From Bacteroidales bacterium (GTDB lineage Bacteria > Bacteroidota > Bacteroidia > Bacteroidales > UBA932), in assembly GCA_017557535.1 (NCBI GenBank), contig JAFYYM010000024.1:1-45652 (forward strand): a stretch of DNA of 45,652 nt. Reading direction: 5' to 3'. The translations under genes and the position numbers were made by a program. A model generated the notes under the pieces. The model was not told the DNA's origin. It ran no database searches and saw nothing but the letters and a program-made list of their open reading frames with translations. Of this stretch, positions 7,987 to 16,541 are shown piece by piece. Each line of letters opens with the position of its first letter. Within the stretch, counting starts at the first letter, position 1.

Positions 7987-9075
7987 ATGAAACGGAGCCT
8001 TCTTATTCTTATCGCCGCCGTTGCCCTGTCTTGCGTGAAACAGGAGCCCTTCCAGATACATAGGGGAGTGAACATCGCGCACTGGCTGTCCCAGAGCAAT
8101 GCCCGTGGGGAAGCGCGAGCCGCCTATTTTGTTGAAGATGATGTCAAAAGGATAGCTGAATGGGGGTTTGACCATGTCCGGATTCCCATTGATGAGGAGC
8201 AGATGTTCCACGAGGATGGATCCAAAGATGAGGAGGCCTTCGGTCTCCTGCACGGGGCATTGGATTTGTGCGGGAAATATGGTTTGAGAGCGGTTGTGGA
8301 TCTTCACATCCTCCGCTCACATCATTTCAATGCGGCAGTGAAGCCTCTTTTTACTGAGAGGGCGGCCCAGGAAGCATTCTACGAGTGCTGGAGGAAGATA
8401 TCAGGAGAGTTGAAGGATTACAGCGTCTCGATGGTGGCTTACGAGCTCATGAACGAGCCGGTGGCTGACGACCCGGAGGATTGGAACAAGATAGTCAAGG
8501 AGTGTTATTCAGCCATCAGGGAGCTTGAGAAGGATAGGGTGATAGTCATTGGAAGCAATATGTGGCAGTCTTTCAAAACTGTGGCTCAGCTTGCCCTTCC
8601 GGAGGGAGACCCGAACATTATCCTGAGTTTCCATTATTATAACCCGATGCTTCTGACTCATTACCAAGCCAGTTGGATGAACTTGAAGGAATATGAGGGC
8701 CCAGTCCATTATCCTGGCGTAGTGGTCAGCGGTGAAGATCTCTCAGAGAATACAGATAGGGATCGGGAGCTTGCCAGGGAATGGATTGACCAGACATATG
8801 ACAAAGAGCGTTTCGCCGCCGAGTTCGGCCAGGTTATTGAGCGGGCGGCAAAATATGGCATACAGGTTTATTGTGGCGAATATGGTTGTCTATCAGCTTC
8901 TAATGAGACTCAGCGCTACAATTGGCTTAAGGATATGAACGAAACCTTCGAATCCCTCGGTATCGCCAGGGCTGTCTGGTGTTACCGTGAGGGTCCAGGA
9001 GGCTTCGGAATCCTTTCCGGAAAATCGACTGAGCCGGATCAGAGGATGTTGGACTGTCTTATCGGGAATAAATGA
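7987..9075 (+). CDS. GH5-family glycoside hydrolase lipoprotein
   Basis: 362 residues from the ATG at 7987; an upstream TTG in frame at 7972 would spoil the signal peptide. MKRSLLILIAAVALSC is a lipoprotein signal with the lipid Cys at residue 16. The GH5 (cellulase superfamily) barrel starts with RGVNIAHWL; WGFDHVRIPID is strand 3; LRAVVDLHILRSHHFN is strand 4; MVAYELMNEPV carries the acid/base Glu157; VYCGEYGCLS carries the nucleophile Glu298; AVWCYREGPGGFGI closes the barrel with an aromatic subsite. Likely an endo-beta-glucanase or mannanase; which one cannot be decided. Its stop overlaps the GH20 start (ATGA), so the two are co-translated. A weak -7 box (TATCTTTA, 7955-7962) lies upstream. 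Confidence 0.9.
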   Translation: MKRSLLILIAAVALSCVKQEPFQIHRGVNIAHWLSQSNARGEARAAYFVEDDVKRIAEWGFDHVRIPIDEEQMFHEDGSKDEEAFGLLHGALDLCGKYGLRAVVDLHILRSHHFNAAVKPLFTERAAQEAFYECWRKISGELKDYSVSMVAYELMNEPVADDPEDWNKIVKECYSAIRELEKDRVIVIGSNMWQSFKTVAQLALPEGDPNIILSFHYYNPMLLTHYQASWMNLKEYEGPVHYPGVVVSGEDLSENTDRDRELAREWIDQTYDKERFAAEFGQVIERAAKYGIQVYCGEYGCLSASNETQRYNWLKDMNETFESLGIARAVWCYREGPGGFGILSGKSTEPDQRMLDCLIGNK

Positions 9076-10673
9076 GGTTCATGAAAAACTATCGTCTACT
9101 AACGTTGGCGGCCATTTTAGCAGTCTCCTGCTGCGGAGACCCTCAAATGGGGGATTTCTCTGTCAGCCCTCTTCCAAAAGAGATCAACATGAAGGAAGGG
9201 GATCCTTTTGTTTTTGGGAGAAAGGTTGTTATCCATGCAACTGACGGGCTTGAAACGGTGGCTGGATTACTCGCCTCCGATCTGGAGGAAGCATTAGGCA
9301 AAGTGCCGGAAATATCCGAGAATAAAGGGAATATCATCCTTTTACTGGATACGTCATTGCCCGCTGAGGGCTATCGCATCGAATGCTCGAAGGATGCCAT
9401 AAAGATTACCGGCGGGGGACCTGCCGGTGTCCTTTACGGTGCGAAGACCCTTTATAAGGCGCTGCCCATGGGTGGCGAAGGCCGTGCGGCTTTGCCGGCG
9501 GCCGTGGTCGAGGATGCTCCTGAGTATTCATACAGAGGTTTCCTGGTTGATGTCGGCCGTCATTTCTTTACTGTTGATTATTTGGAGGAACTCATTGATA
9601 TAATGGCACTTCACGGCATCAATGTCTTCCATTGGCATCTTACCGAGGACCAGGGTTGGAGAGTCCCGGTGCCTGGATATCCCAAACTTATCGAGGTTGG
9701 TTCCAAAAGGAGCGGGACCATCAAGGCGCCCGGCTCTGACGAATATGATGATATACCGGTCGAGGGCTATTATACCAGGGAGGAGATGGAGCGTATCGTG
9801 AAGTATGCCGCTGACCGTCAGATCAATGTCATCCCGGAGATTGACATGCCGGGGCACATGCTCGCGGCTCTGGCTTCATATCCGGAGTTGGGATGTACCG
9901 GCGGGCCTTATGAGATACCACTGAGATTCGGCGTTTTTGAAGACGTTCTGTGTCCCGGGAAAGATGCGGCCCTTGTTTTCGCCAAGACTGTGCTGAAAGA
10001 GATAATGGACATATTCCCGTCCAAGTATATTCACATCGGAGGAGATGAGTGCCCTAAGGATCGTTGGGCGACATGTCCTGATTGTCAGGCGCGTATCAAG
10101 GCTATTGGCATAAAGGCCATTCCTGGAAAGAGTAAGGAGGAACTTCTCCAGACCTGGTTTATGGGCCAGATGAAGGATTTCATCGAATCGAATGGAAGGA
10201 CTATGATGGGATGGGATGAGGTTCTTGAAGGAACGCCTGACAAGGATATCGTGGTGTGCGCCTGGACCTCGCCGGCTGCAGTCACCCGTTCGGCTTCCCA
10301 GGGGCATCCTACCATTGTCTGTCCGATCCAGCACTATTATTTCAGCAATCCCAGGTTCAATCAGCTCAAAGGAAGGGAAAGCTTATCCAGAGTCTATGAT
10401 TTTCAGATGGTTCCGGAGGGACTGTCAGAGGATCAGAAAGGCAATATAATTGGTTCTGAGGCTTGTATATGGACTGAGTGGGTGGCGGATTCCACTAAAT
10501 TGGAATGGGAGATGCTACCGAGGTTGGCAGCGTTGTCTGAATCACAATGGGGGAGTCCGAAAGATCTGGACGCCTTCATTCCCCGTCTCAAGAGAATGAC
10601 GGAATTATATGACCGCCGAGGGTGGAATTGGAAGGAGGATATTGCCCAGGCATGGGAGGATGACGCTGAATAA
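9072..10673 (+). CDS. GH20 beta-N-acetylhexosaminidase lipoprotein
   Basis: 533 residues from the ATG at 9072 that overlaps the GH5 stop; a second ATG at 9081 (MKNYRLL) is equally possible. The signal peptide ends in a lipobox (LAVSC). Residues about 20-150 form the GH20b-type N-terminal domain (EGYRIECSKDAIKITGGGPAGVLYG). The catalytic barrel begins at YRGFLVDVGRHF and holds FHWHLTEDQGWR, INVIPEIDMPGH and the catalytic pair Asp325-Glu326 in HIGGDECPKDRW, which is the hallmark of substrate-assisted GH20 enzymes. MMGWDEVLEG and CIWTEWV complete the active site. It removes terminal GlcNAc/GalNAc from host or bacterial glycans, consistent with a surface or periplasmic enzyme. Confidence 0.95.
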   Translation: MRFMKNYRLLTLAAILAVSCCGDPQMGDFSVSPLPKEINMKEGDPFVFGRKVVIHATDGLETVAGLLASDLEEALGKVPEISENKGNIILLLDTSLPAEGYRIECSKDAIKITGGGPAGVLYGAKTLYKALPMGGEGRAALPAAVVEDAPEYSYRGFLVDVGRHFFTVDYLEELIDIMALHGINVFHWHLTEDQGWRVPVPGYPKLIEVGSKRSGTIKAPGSDEYDDIPVEGYYTREEMERIVKYAADRQINVIPEIDMPGHMLAALASYPELGCTGGPYEIPLRFGVFEDVLCPGKDAALVFAKTVLKEIMDIFPSKYIHIGGDECPKDRWATCPDCQARIKAIGIKAIPGKSKEELLQTWFMGQMKDFIESNGRTMMGWDEVLEGTPDKDIVVCAWTSPAAVTRSASQGHPTIVCPIQHYYFSNPRFNQLKGRESLSRVYDFQMVPEGLSEDQKGNIIGSEACIWTEWVADSTKLEWEMLPRLAALSESQWGSPKDLDAFIPRLKRMTELYDRRGWNWKEDIAQAWEDDAE

Positions 10674-10702
10674 TAATTACTCGCAAATAATAATATTGTG
10701 CC

Positions 10703-11455
10703 ATGATACCAAAATTAATCCATCTATGCTGGCTCAGCGGGGATCCCTATCCCGAGAAGATACAGTATTGCATCGACTCATGGAAAAAATATCTCCCGGA
10801 TTATGAGATCATGCTATGGGATACCAATCGTTTCGATGTTAATTCCACCCCATGGACCAAGCAGGCTTTCGAGGCGAAGAAATATGCTTTCGCGGCAGAC
10901 TACATCCGGTTTTACGCTGTATACAATTATGGAGGCATTTACCTTGACAGCGATGTGGAGGTGATAAAGTCATTTGACGAGTTCCTCCATCTCCCGTATT
11001 TTCTGGGAATTGAAGCTCACCCGGAAGGTGCAGAGTTGGCTGCTTTTGGCGCTGAGAAAGGCACAGTGTGGATAAAAACCCTTTTGGACTATTATGAGGG
11101 GCGAAACTTCATTAAGGATAATGGAGAGATGGACATGGTTCCAATGCCAGCAGCTGTGGGAAAGGTACTTCGGAAGTATTATTACTGGACGCTTATCAAA
11201 TCTCCAGATGAATTCGATCCCGATCCTTCGAGATTATGCCTTCTCCCTGTAGACTGGTTCTGTGCCCATCCTAGAAGCTATTGGCATGGTCCGCGGTACT
11301 ATATCACGGATAATACTCATTCCATCCACCACTTTGCCAGTTCCTGGGTTCCAGCTAAATATAACGGTGGCCCTTTGCATAAGCTATATTACAAGATCAC
11401 AGGTATTAACTGGAAATTCGACAATAGGCGCTTTAAGCTTCACGGGAAGAAGTAG
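10703..11455 (+). CDS. GT32-like glycosyltransferase (DXD sugar-binding)
   Basis: 250 residues, no signal peptide, so cytoplasmic. IPKLIHLCWLSGDPYPEKIQ is the opening strand of the Gly_transf_sug/GT32 family; the middle region FAADYIRFYAVYNYGGIYLDSDVEV contains the conserved 'aD..R...Ly..GGiYlD.D' motif with the DXD metal/nucleotide-sugar site (DSD). Relatives transfer hexoses onto capsule, O-antigen or glycolipid chains. It follows GH20 by 29 bp on the same strand and may share its transcript, although a biosynthetic enzyme beside secreted hydrolases is an odd partner. A TATATTTG box near the end belongs to the next gene. Confidence 0.85.
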   Translation: MIPKLIHLCWLSGDPYPEKIQYCIDSWKKYLPDYEIMLWDTNRFDVNSTPWTKQAFEAKKYAFAADYIRFYAVYNYGGIYLDSDVEVIKSFDEFLHLPYFLGIEAHPEGAELAAFGAEKGTVWIKTLLDYYEGRNFIKDNGEMDMVPMPAAVGKVLRKYYYWTLIKSPDEFDPDPSRLCLLPVDWFCAHPRSYWHGPRYYITDNTHSIHHFASSWVPAKYNGGPLHKLYYKITGINWKFDNRRFKLHGKK

Positions 11456-11471
11456 CCTGTTGTTTATGTGT

Positions 11472-11479
11472 TATATTTG
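11472..11479 (+). promoter_or_regulatory. -7 promoter box for DUF1538/PII operon
   Basis: TATATTTG matches TAnnTTTG exactly and lies 18 bp before the ATG at 11498. It overlaps the alternative in-frame GTG at 11468, which argues for the downstream ATG as the true start. Confidence 0.55.
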
Positions 11480-11497
11480 AGGTATCTTCGCATATAC

Positions 11498-13054
11498 ATG
11501 AAAGAGTCTCGGTCCACATTGAGGGAGTTTTGGAAATCTCTAACAGAAAAGCTAAAAGAGTCACTTGTCTCAGTGATGCCGGTCAGTGTCATTGTGCTGA
11601 TCTTGGCATTGACGCCATGGGTGGACATCACGGCTTCTGAATTGGTCTCTTTTATCGCCGCCGCCATCCTTTTGGTGCTGGGTATAGGCTTGTTCAACTT
11701 GGGAGCTGACATGGCCATGACCCCGATGGGACAGTATATGGGCCATGGGCTTACAGCTTCAAAACGGCTTGGAATCCTTCTCTCAGTCGGTTTCGGAATG
11801 GGTGTATTGATCACTGTCGCCGAGCCTGACCTCTCAGTACTCGCCGAGCAGGTGGGAACCGTGATGAACGGTACGATGCTTATCGCGACAGTCGGTCTTG
11901 GGGTTGGCTTACTCCTATTCCTGGGTATATTGAAAATCATTTTCCATATCGACCTCACAGGGCTTTTGCTGTACTTGTACATGGCCTTGTTCTGTGTGGC
12001 GGCCCTGCTTATCGACAGCGGGAAGGGATCCCTTCTGGCCTTGTCTTTTGACTCAGGTGGTGTGACCACAGGACCGATCACGGTACCCTTCATTATGGCT
12101 TTGGGAGTGGGCATAGCTCTGACAGTGGGAGGCAGGGGAGCCAGCGAGAATAGTTTCGGACTTATCGCGCTGTGCTCTGTCGGACCGATCCTCGCTGTGC
12201 TGTTCCTCTCGCTCTTCGCCAAAGGTGATTTGTCCTACACGGTTCCCTCATATTCGTTCGAGTCATTCTTCTCAGATTACACATTCTCAGTGTTATGCGA
12301 GAAGGCTTTTGATGTGGGGAACTCGCTACTGCTTCTGGTGGTGTTCTTTTTCATCATTCAGTTCATCGCCCTAAAACTCCCCAAAGCCAAACTGTTGCAG
12401 ATCATTTGCGGCATCTTGTACACATTCGTCGGTCTCGCGATATTCCTCTCTGCCGTTGAGATGGCTTTTATGCCCTTGGGTTATAAGATCGGTGTCCAGA
12501 TGTCCGCACATAATCCTCTGATCATCATTATATTCGCTTTCATCATAGGCAATGTCGTAGTGATGGCTGAGCCAGCCGTCCACGTCCTGAACGCCCAAGT
12601 ACAGGAGATCACGAACGGGGAGGTGACAAAGACCCAGATGATGCTCGCACTTTCAATAGGTGTGGGAATATCGATCGGATTGTCAGTTTTGAGGGCCCAC
12701 TTCGGGTTCTCCCTGCTGTACTACCTTATACCTGGCTACCTAGTCTCTCTTGGTCTCTCCTTTTTCGTGCCAAGGCTTTATACGGCGATCGCATTTGACT
12801 CAGGTGGAGTGGCAAGCGGTCCGCTCACGTCCAGTTTCATCCTGCCGTTGGTTATAGGAGCGTGCGTCACTATGCAAGGGGAGAGTGCGGTACTTGACTT
12901 CGCCTTTGGGGTTGTCGCCATGGTTGCCATGACCCCCCTCATCACGATTCAGAGCCTAGGCTTCAAGTCGGTCATGTCTGTGAAGAGACGTAGCGCAATC
13001 GCTATCCGCCGGATAATGGAAGCCGGTGATGATCAAATTATTTACTTCGAGTAA
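11498..13054 (+). CDS. DUF1538 polytopic membrane protein (putative transporter)
   Basis: 518 residues from the ATG at 11498; a GTG at 11468 in frame would fall inside the promoter. It has about 12 hydrophobic segments. The protein is an internal duplication: an AEP motif (TVAEPDLSVLAEQV, residue 108; VMAEPAVHVLNAQV, residue 357) is followed exactly 76 residues later by FDSGG (184, FDSGGVTTGPITVPFI; 433, FDSGGVASGPLTSSFI). Such a two-fold repeat with polar SGG/GP loops in the membrane is the usual build of secondary transporters, but DUF1538 has no proven substrate. The next gene starts 1 bp after its stop and both following genes are PII-like, so the set looks like a transporter with its regulators. 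Confidence 0.88.
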   Translation: MKESRSTLREFWKSLTEKLKESLVSVMPVSVIVLILALTPWVDITASELVSFIAAAILLVLGIGLFNLGADMAMTPMGQYMGHGLTASKRLGILLSVGFGMGVLITVAEPDLSVLAEQVGTVMNGTMLIATVGLGVGLLLFLGILKIIFHIDLTGLLLYLYMALFCVAALLIDSGKGSLLALSFDSGGVTTGPITVPFIMALGVGIALTVGGRGASENSFGLIALCSVGPILAVLFLSLFAKGDLSYTVPSYSFESFFSDYTFSVLCEKAFDVGNSLLLLVVFFFIIQFIALKLPKAKLLQIICGILYTFVGLAIFLSAVEMAFMPLGYKIGVQMSAHNPLIIIIFAFIIGNVVVMAEPAVHVLNAQVQEITNGEVTKTQMMLALSIGVGISIGLSVLRAHFGFSLLYYLIPGYLVSLGLSFFVPRLYTAIAFDSGGVASGPLTSSFILPLVIGACVTMQGESAVLDFAFGVVAMVAMTPLITIQSLGFKSVMSVKRRSAIAIRRIMEAGDDQIIYFE

Positions 13055-13055
13055 T

Positions 13056-13418
13056 ATGTCCCAGACAAGAAATATAGCACCTGTGAAGCTGGAATTGCTG
13101 CTGGCGGTCGTCCATGACGAGAAAGCGGCATATTATACCAGGCTCCTCCAGTCTTATGAGGCTAACCTTCAGTTCACGACAGCGGCCAGGGGTACGACTC
13201 ATCTGATTCTTTCCTATCTCGGGACAGAGTCTCCTAAGACCTTGCTTGTGAGCGTTGTGAGAGAAGACGAGGCTCCAAAGATCATGGAAGAATTGGAAGA
13301 AAACTTCCAGAAAGGGAAAAAGTATAAAGGAATCGCCATCACGGTGGGTCTAACAAGTGTCATCGGGACCCTGGTCTATGGTTTTTTAGCGAATGATAAA
13401 CGAACTGTCAAGGAGTGA
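13056..13418 (+). CDS. PII-like regulatory protein (divergent)
   Basis: 120 residues from ATG 13056, one base after the DUF1538 stop; an in-frame ATG at 13026 lies inside the DUF1538 gene. KLELLLAVVHDEKAAYYTRLL and ESPKTLLVSVVREDEAPKIMEELEE have the beta-alpha-beta ferredoxin-like order of PII proteins, and GIAITVGLTSVIGTL resembles the 'GkiFv.pv..v' C-terminal strand. The T-loop region between the two halves is short (AARGTTHLILSYLGTESP), and the classic uridylylation Tyr motif is not seen. Probably a degenerate PII-like partner of the DUF1538 protein; the assignment rests on pattern and on the true PII gene beside it. Confidence 0.6.
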   Translation: MSQTRNIAPVKLELLLAVVHDEKAAYYTRLLQSYEANLQFTTAARGTTHLILSYLGTESPKTLLVSVVREDEAPKIMEELEENFQKGKKYKGIAITVGLTSVIGTLVYGFLANDKRTVKE

Positions 13419-13425
13419 ATGAATT

Positions 13426-13749
13426 ATGGCTTCGAAAGTAAAATATGAGCTTGTTGTCTGTATAGTCAACGCCGGATTCTCCCAGGAAGTGGTCGAGCTG
13501 GCTCGCGCGGCTGGAGCCAGAGGTGGCACGATCATCCGTGGCCGCGGCACCGCGAATCCGGAGGCTGAGGAGTTCTTCGGCCTGACCATCCAACCAGATA
13601 AGGAAATCCTTTTAATCCTTGTCCCGGCTGACATAAAAGACGCCGTATTGAAGGCTATCTACAAAGATGGTGGCTTGAATCAGGCGGCTCAAGGGATCGC
13701 TTTCTCCCTCCCGGTCAACCGGACCACAACCATCAAGATGACGGATTAA
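13426..13749 (+). CDS. PII family regulator
   Basis: 107 residues. KYELVVCIVNAGFSQEVVELARAAGARGGTIIRGRGT is the PII beta1-alpha1-beta2 unit with the conserved 'GA.GgTi..gRG' turn; DKEILLILVPADIKDAVLKAI is beta3-alpha2; QGIAFSLPVNRT is the conserved 'GiaFslPv' strand found in the PII subgroup associated with transporters rather than with GlnB/GlnK. The T-loop is short (NPEAEEFFGLTIQP) and lacks the canonical Tyr51. A good Shine-Dalgarno-like AGGAG (about 13411) precedes the ATG, unusual for this order. It lies 7 bp after the divergent PII-like gene and likely binds an adenine nucleotide to control the DUF1538 protein. Confidence 0.85.
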   Translation: MASKVKYELVVCIVNAGFSQEVVELARAAGARGGTIIRGRGTANPEAEEFFGLTIQPDKEILLILVPADIKDAVLKAIYKDGGLNQAAQGIAFSLPVNRTTTIKMTD

Positions 13750-13768
13750 TTCTCTAAAGCTTATCGGC

Positions 13769-14473
13769 TTGAATAAACTGCTTGATGGAATATTATCCCA
13801 TGCGGATCCTTCTCAAGTAGAGGGATTATCCCGGTTTTTCAAGACTGGGCAAGGTCAGTATGGAGAAGGGGATAAGTTCCTGGGAATCAAGGTTCCTATG
13901 ACGAGGGCGGTGGTGAAAGAGTGTTGGAGGGAAGTCGGTTTCCCCGAGTTGGAGGAGTGCCTTGGAAGCGAGTATCATGAGGTCAGGCTGGCTGGACTGC
14001 TCGCCCTTGTGGAGATATTCTCCCACGCCAAGCGGGATGCGGTGACGCGGAACAGATGCGTTGATTTCTACCTGTCACATACCTGCAAGATCAATAATTG
14101 GGATCTAGTGGACCTTTCTTGCTATCCATTACTGGGAGTGTGGCTTCTTGACAAAGACCGGTCATTGCTTTATGACCTCGCCAGGAATGGGGAAACGATC
14201 TGGGAAAAGAGGATAGGGATTGTCAGCACAATGACTTTTATACGGAACGGTCAGCTGGATGACACGTTCGCTATTTCTGACATTCTTCTTAACCATCCCC
14301 ACGACTTGATTCACAAAGCTGTCGGCTGGCTTCTAAGGGAGGCCGGTAAAAGGGATAAGCAGGCTCTTGTTGAGTATCTGGAGCCACGTTTCCGCTCCAT
14401 GCCAAGGACAATGCTCCGCTACTCCATCGAGAAGTTCCCGGAAGAAGAAAGGAGGAGATACTTGATCAGATGA
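13769..14473 (+). CDS. DNA alkylation repair protein, AlkD family
   Basis: 234 residues, the family's usual length. FFKTGQGQYGEGDKFLGIKVPMTR is the N-terminal signature of AlkD-like HEAT-repeat DNA glycosylases, which excise bulky or charged N3/N7-alkylpurines without base flipping; NNWDLVDLS and HKAVGWLLREAGKRD are further conserved repeats (the WxxxD and the RExGxx helices). No ATG is available in the right position: the frame opens after a stop at 13739 and the best initiator is TTG 13769. The gene lies 19 bp after the PII gene. Its TGA directly abuts the stop codon of the convergent beta-helix gene with no base between. Confidence 0.88.
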   Translation: MNKLLDGILSHADPSQVEGLSRFFKTGQGQYGEGDKFLGIKVPMTRAVVKECWREVGFPELEECLGSEYHEVRLAGLLALVEIFSHAKRDAVTRNRCVDFYLSHTCKINNWDLVDLSCYPLLGVWLLDKDRSLLYDLARNGETIWEKRIGIVSTMTFIRNGQLDDTFAISDILLNHPHDLIHKAVGWLLREAGKRDKQALVEYLEPRFRSMPRTMLRYSIEKFPEEERRRYLIR

Positions 14474-16522
14474 TCATTGAGTCCTGCCTGCCGGGGTGTG
14501 GAGCTCATCGGAGACGCCGGCTATCTGGCCGGTGAATCCGGCGGCGGATTGAGGTCGGTAGGCGTCGTCAGACACGCTGGATGTGGGAGGAATCCTCGAT
14601 AGATCCGGAAGTATGAAACCGGGGATGGCGTCAAGCAATGAAGGATGCTCATCGAATCCGGCCAAAGGATAGGTGGGGTCCAAGAAACCGGGGTTCTCAT
14701 CTGTCATGAGATTATCACTCATCCGGGATATGAAATTGGCTTTTCCCTCGATGTCATTGTTGTAGATGTGGTCGCTCCAGACCACTTTCTCGAAAGCCCA
14801 TTTCACTTTATAGAACACATTGCGTGTGAATTCATTACGCTGAGGCTCCGCCGGATCTCCCTCGTAATATGAGGCGAATTCCGGATAATGTGCCCTGAAC
14901 GCCGGACCATCCACAAGGGCAACAGAATCACGGTGGGCTATAAGCCGGTCTGCCCCCCAAGTCTTCAGTCGTCCATCTGTCTTGACCGCCGCGCAGGGGA
15001 GATCCATGAATATGTTGTCGTGATAACGGATATCACTTCCGCCACCAATCTGAACGGGAGGAGAAGTGATATTCCGGAATATATTACCGTAAACTTCTAC
15101 GGCCCCGGAGCCGTCGTCATGGTATAAAGCCCTCACGTTGAAGGGAACCTCGATGTCGTGGAAATAATTCCCCCTGATCACGCTGCCTCTCTGAGCCGGG
15201 TTCCGCCCATGGTAGAGGGCGCCGTTGTCTTCAATATCCAGGCAAACATGGTGGACATTGCAATACTCGACAGTTTGATCGTTGCCTAGCATCAGGATGG
15301 CCATGGTGGCTGAATTGTAGAACTCACAACCGGAGATCCTGTTGCCCAGTCCGCTCATGACGACTCCCACCCGATACTGCATCTCGATGCGGTTGAAATT
15401 GTGGATGCGGCAGTTCTCCACATAGTTATCGCCCCTGACTATGTTTACCCGGTCTCCTCCGGCTAGTTCCACAGCTCCGGCACCGAGATCATAAAGCTCG
15501 CAACCAGATAGTCCGCATGAGCGGCTCATTCCATCAATCGAGGCTGCGACGTGCCCCATTCCATGAATGATACAGTTGACCAATCGGGTGTCTGAGCAAG
15601 CTTTGATGTGGACGGCATCACCTCTTGAGCAGGTGAATTCCAGCCCGGAGATGACCACACCGGAACAGTTAATAAGGCTGACCAGTGGTTCCGTCAACAT
15701 GCTTATCTCCAATCTTTCAGTGCCTTCCGGGAGTCTTAGCCAAGTCTTTTTGCCATTAGCGTCAAGGGAATACTCGCCAGGTAGGGTCACTTCTTCAGGA
15801 ATGTTCAAAACCTTCCAACGCTGGAACCGCTCACCCGGATTGTGACCGAATCCATAGTTAGTGAGGCTCCCCGCTTCTATGGTCTTGTCTCTGCCAATGC
15901 TCTTTATAGGTGTCAACTCGCTGGTCCATCCGAAGCGGAAACACCCCCAAAGCCATCCCAGCTCAGGATTTTTCCACTCCAGCGGCCTGTATTCCCGGAA
16001 CGCTATAACTCCAAAGCCATCTCCTTCCGGAGGGCGGATATAACCTCTTCCGGGTGTCACGACGGAATCAAGCGGCAGGGGAGCCTCGTCGGGCCATTCA
16101 CTTAGACGCATCGGCACGCCATCAGCGAATAATTCAGACCATGACGGTCCCGTCAGATGGGGATCGCCTTTCGGGCATATAGCCCCTATCGGATAGCACC
16201 TCAGATTCGCTCTCAACACGCCTTTATCCAGGCTTTTAGCTTGCCTGAGACGCCATAAGGGAATGCGCATACCCCCGCTCAGGCATGCACCTTCTCCCTT
16301 GATCACAACGCCAGATTTCCCCTCGATAACAAGTTTTTGACGCAGGCGGTATGTTCCTTTGCGCAAAACGATGGTATCTCCCTGGCCAGCATCATTGAAT
16401 GCCCGCCTCAAGGCACGAGCGCTTTTGACATGGATCACACGGGCATGTGTTTCTTGGCTTGCCAGCAGGGTCACAGCCAATATGCCGGTGATGAGTACGA
16501 GAGCCTTTAATTTAGTACGCAT
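14474..16522 (-). CDS. Secreted right-handed parallel beta-helix protein (putative polysaccharide lyase/hydrolase)
   Basis: 682 residues with a signal peptide (MRTKLKALVLITGILAVTLLASQETHA). The opening HVKSARALRRAFNDAGQGDTIVL is the typical entry of pectate-lyase-like beta-helices ('aL..Al..A..GDtI.l..G.Y'). From about residue 290 onward there are rungs of the 'N.i...' type: SGCELYDLGAGAVELAGG, VENCRIHNFNRIEMQYRVG, RISGCEFYNSATMAIL, RGNYFHDIEVPFNVRALYHDDGS, YGNIFRNIT. The HDD/DDG loop at rung level may bind a metal. Specific activity cannot be read. It is the last gene of a three-gene run with the sialate O-acetylesterase (19 bp gap). Confidence 0.85.
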   Translation of the reverse strand: MRTKLKALVLITGILAVTLLASQETHARVIHVKSARALRRAFNDAGQGDTIVLRKGTYRLRQKLVIEGKSGVVIKGEGACLSGGMRIPLWRLRQAKSLDKGVLRANLRCYPIGAICPKGDPHLTGPSWSELFADGVPMRLSEWPDEAPLPLDSVVTPGRGYIRPPEGDGFGVIAFREYRPLEWKNPELGWLWGCFRFGWTSELTPIKSIGRDKTIEAGSLTNYGFGHNPGERFQRWKVLNIPEEVTLPGEYSLDANGKKTWLRLPEGTERLEISMLTEPLVSLINCSGVVISGLEFTCSRGDAVHIKACSDTRLVNCIIHGMGHVAASIDGMSRSCGLSGCELYDLGAGAVELAGGDRVNIVRGDNYVENCRIHNFNRIEMQYRVGVVMSGLGNRISGCEFYNSATMAILMLGNDQTVEYCNVHHVCLDIEDNGALYHGRNPAQRGSVIRGNYFHDIEVPFNVRALYHDDGSGAVEVYGNIFRNITSPPVQIGGGSDIRYHDNIFMDLPCAAVKTDGRLKTWGADRLIAHRDSVALVDGPAFRAHYPEFASYYEGDPAEPQRNEFTRNVFYKVKWAFEKVVWSDHIYNNDIEGKANFISRMSDNLMTDENPGFLDPTYPLAGFDEHPSLLDAIPGFILPDLSRIPPTSSVSDDAYRPQSAAGFTGQIAGVSDELHTPAGRTQ

Positions 16523-16541
16523 TCACTAATAGATAATTGGC

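Noticed and set aside
6319-11455. Polysaccharide utilisation locus of the SusC/SusD type
   Set aside because: GH5, GH20, GH92 and GH32-like genes are present in the window, but no SusC TonB receptor, SusD lipoprotein or hybrid two-component regulator was found.
13056-13749. Toxin-antitoxin pair, suggested by two small adjacent genes
   Set aside because: The second gene is a clear PII protein, the first has the same fold pattern, and both follow a transporter-like gene.
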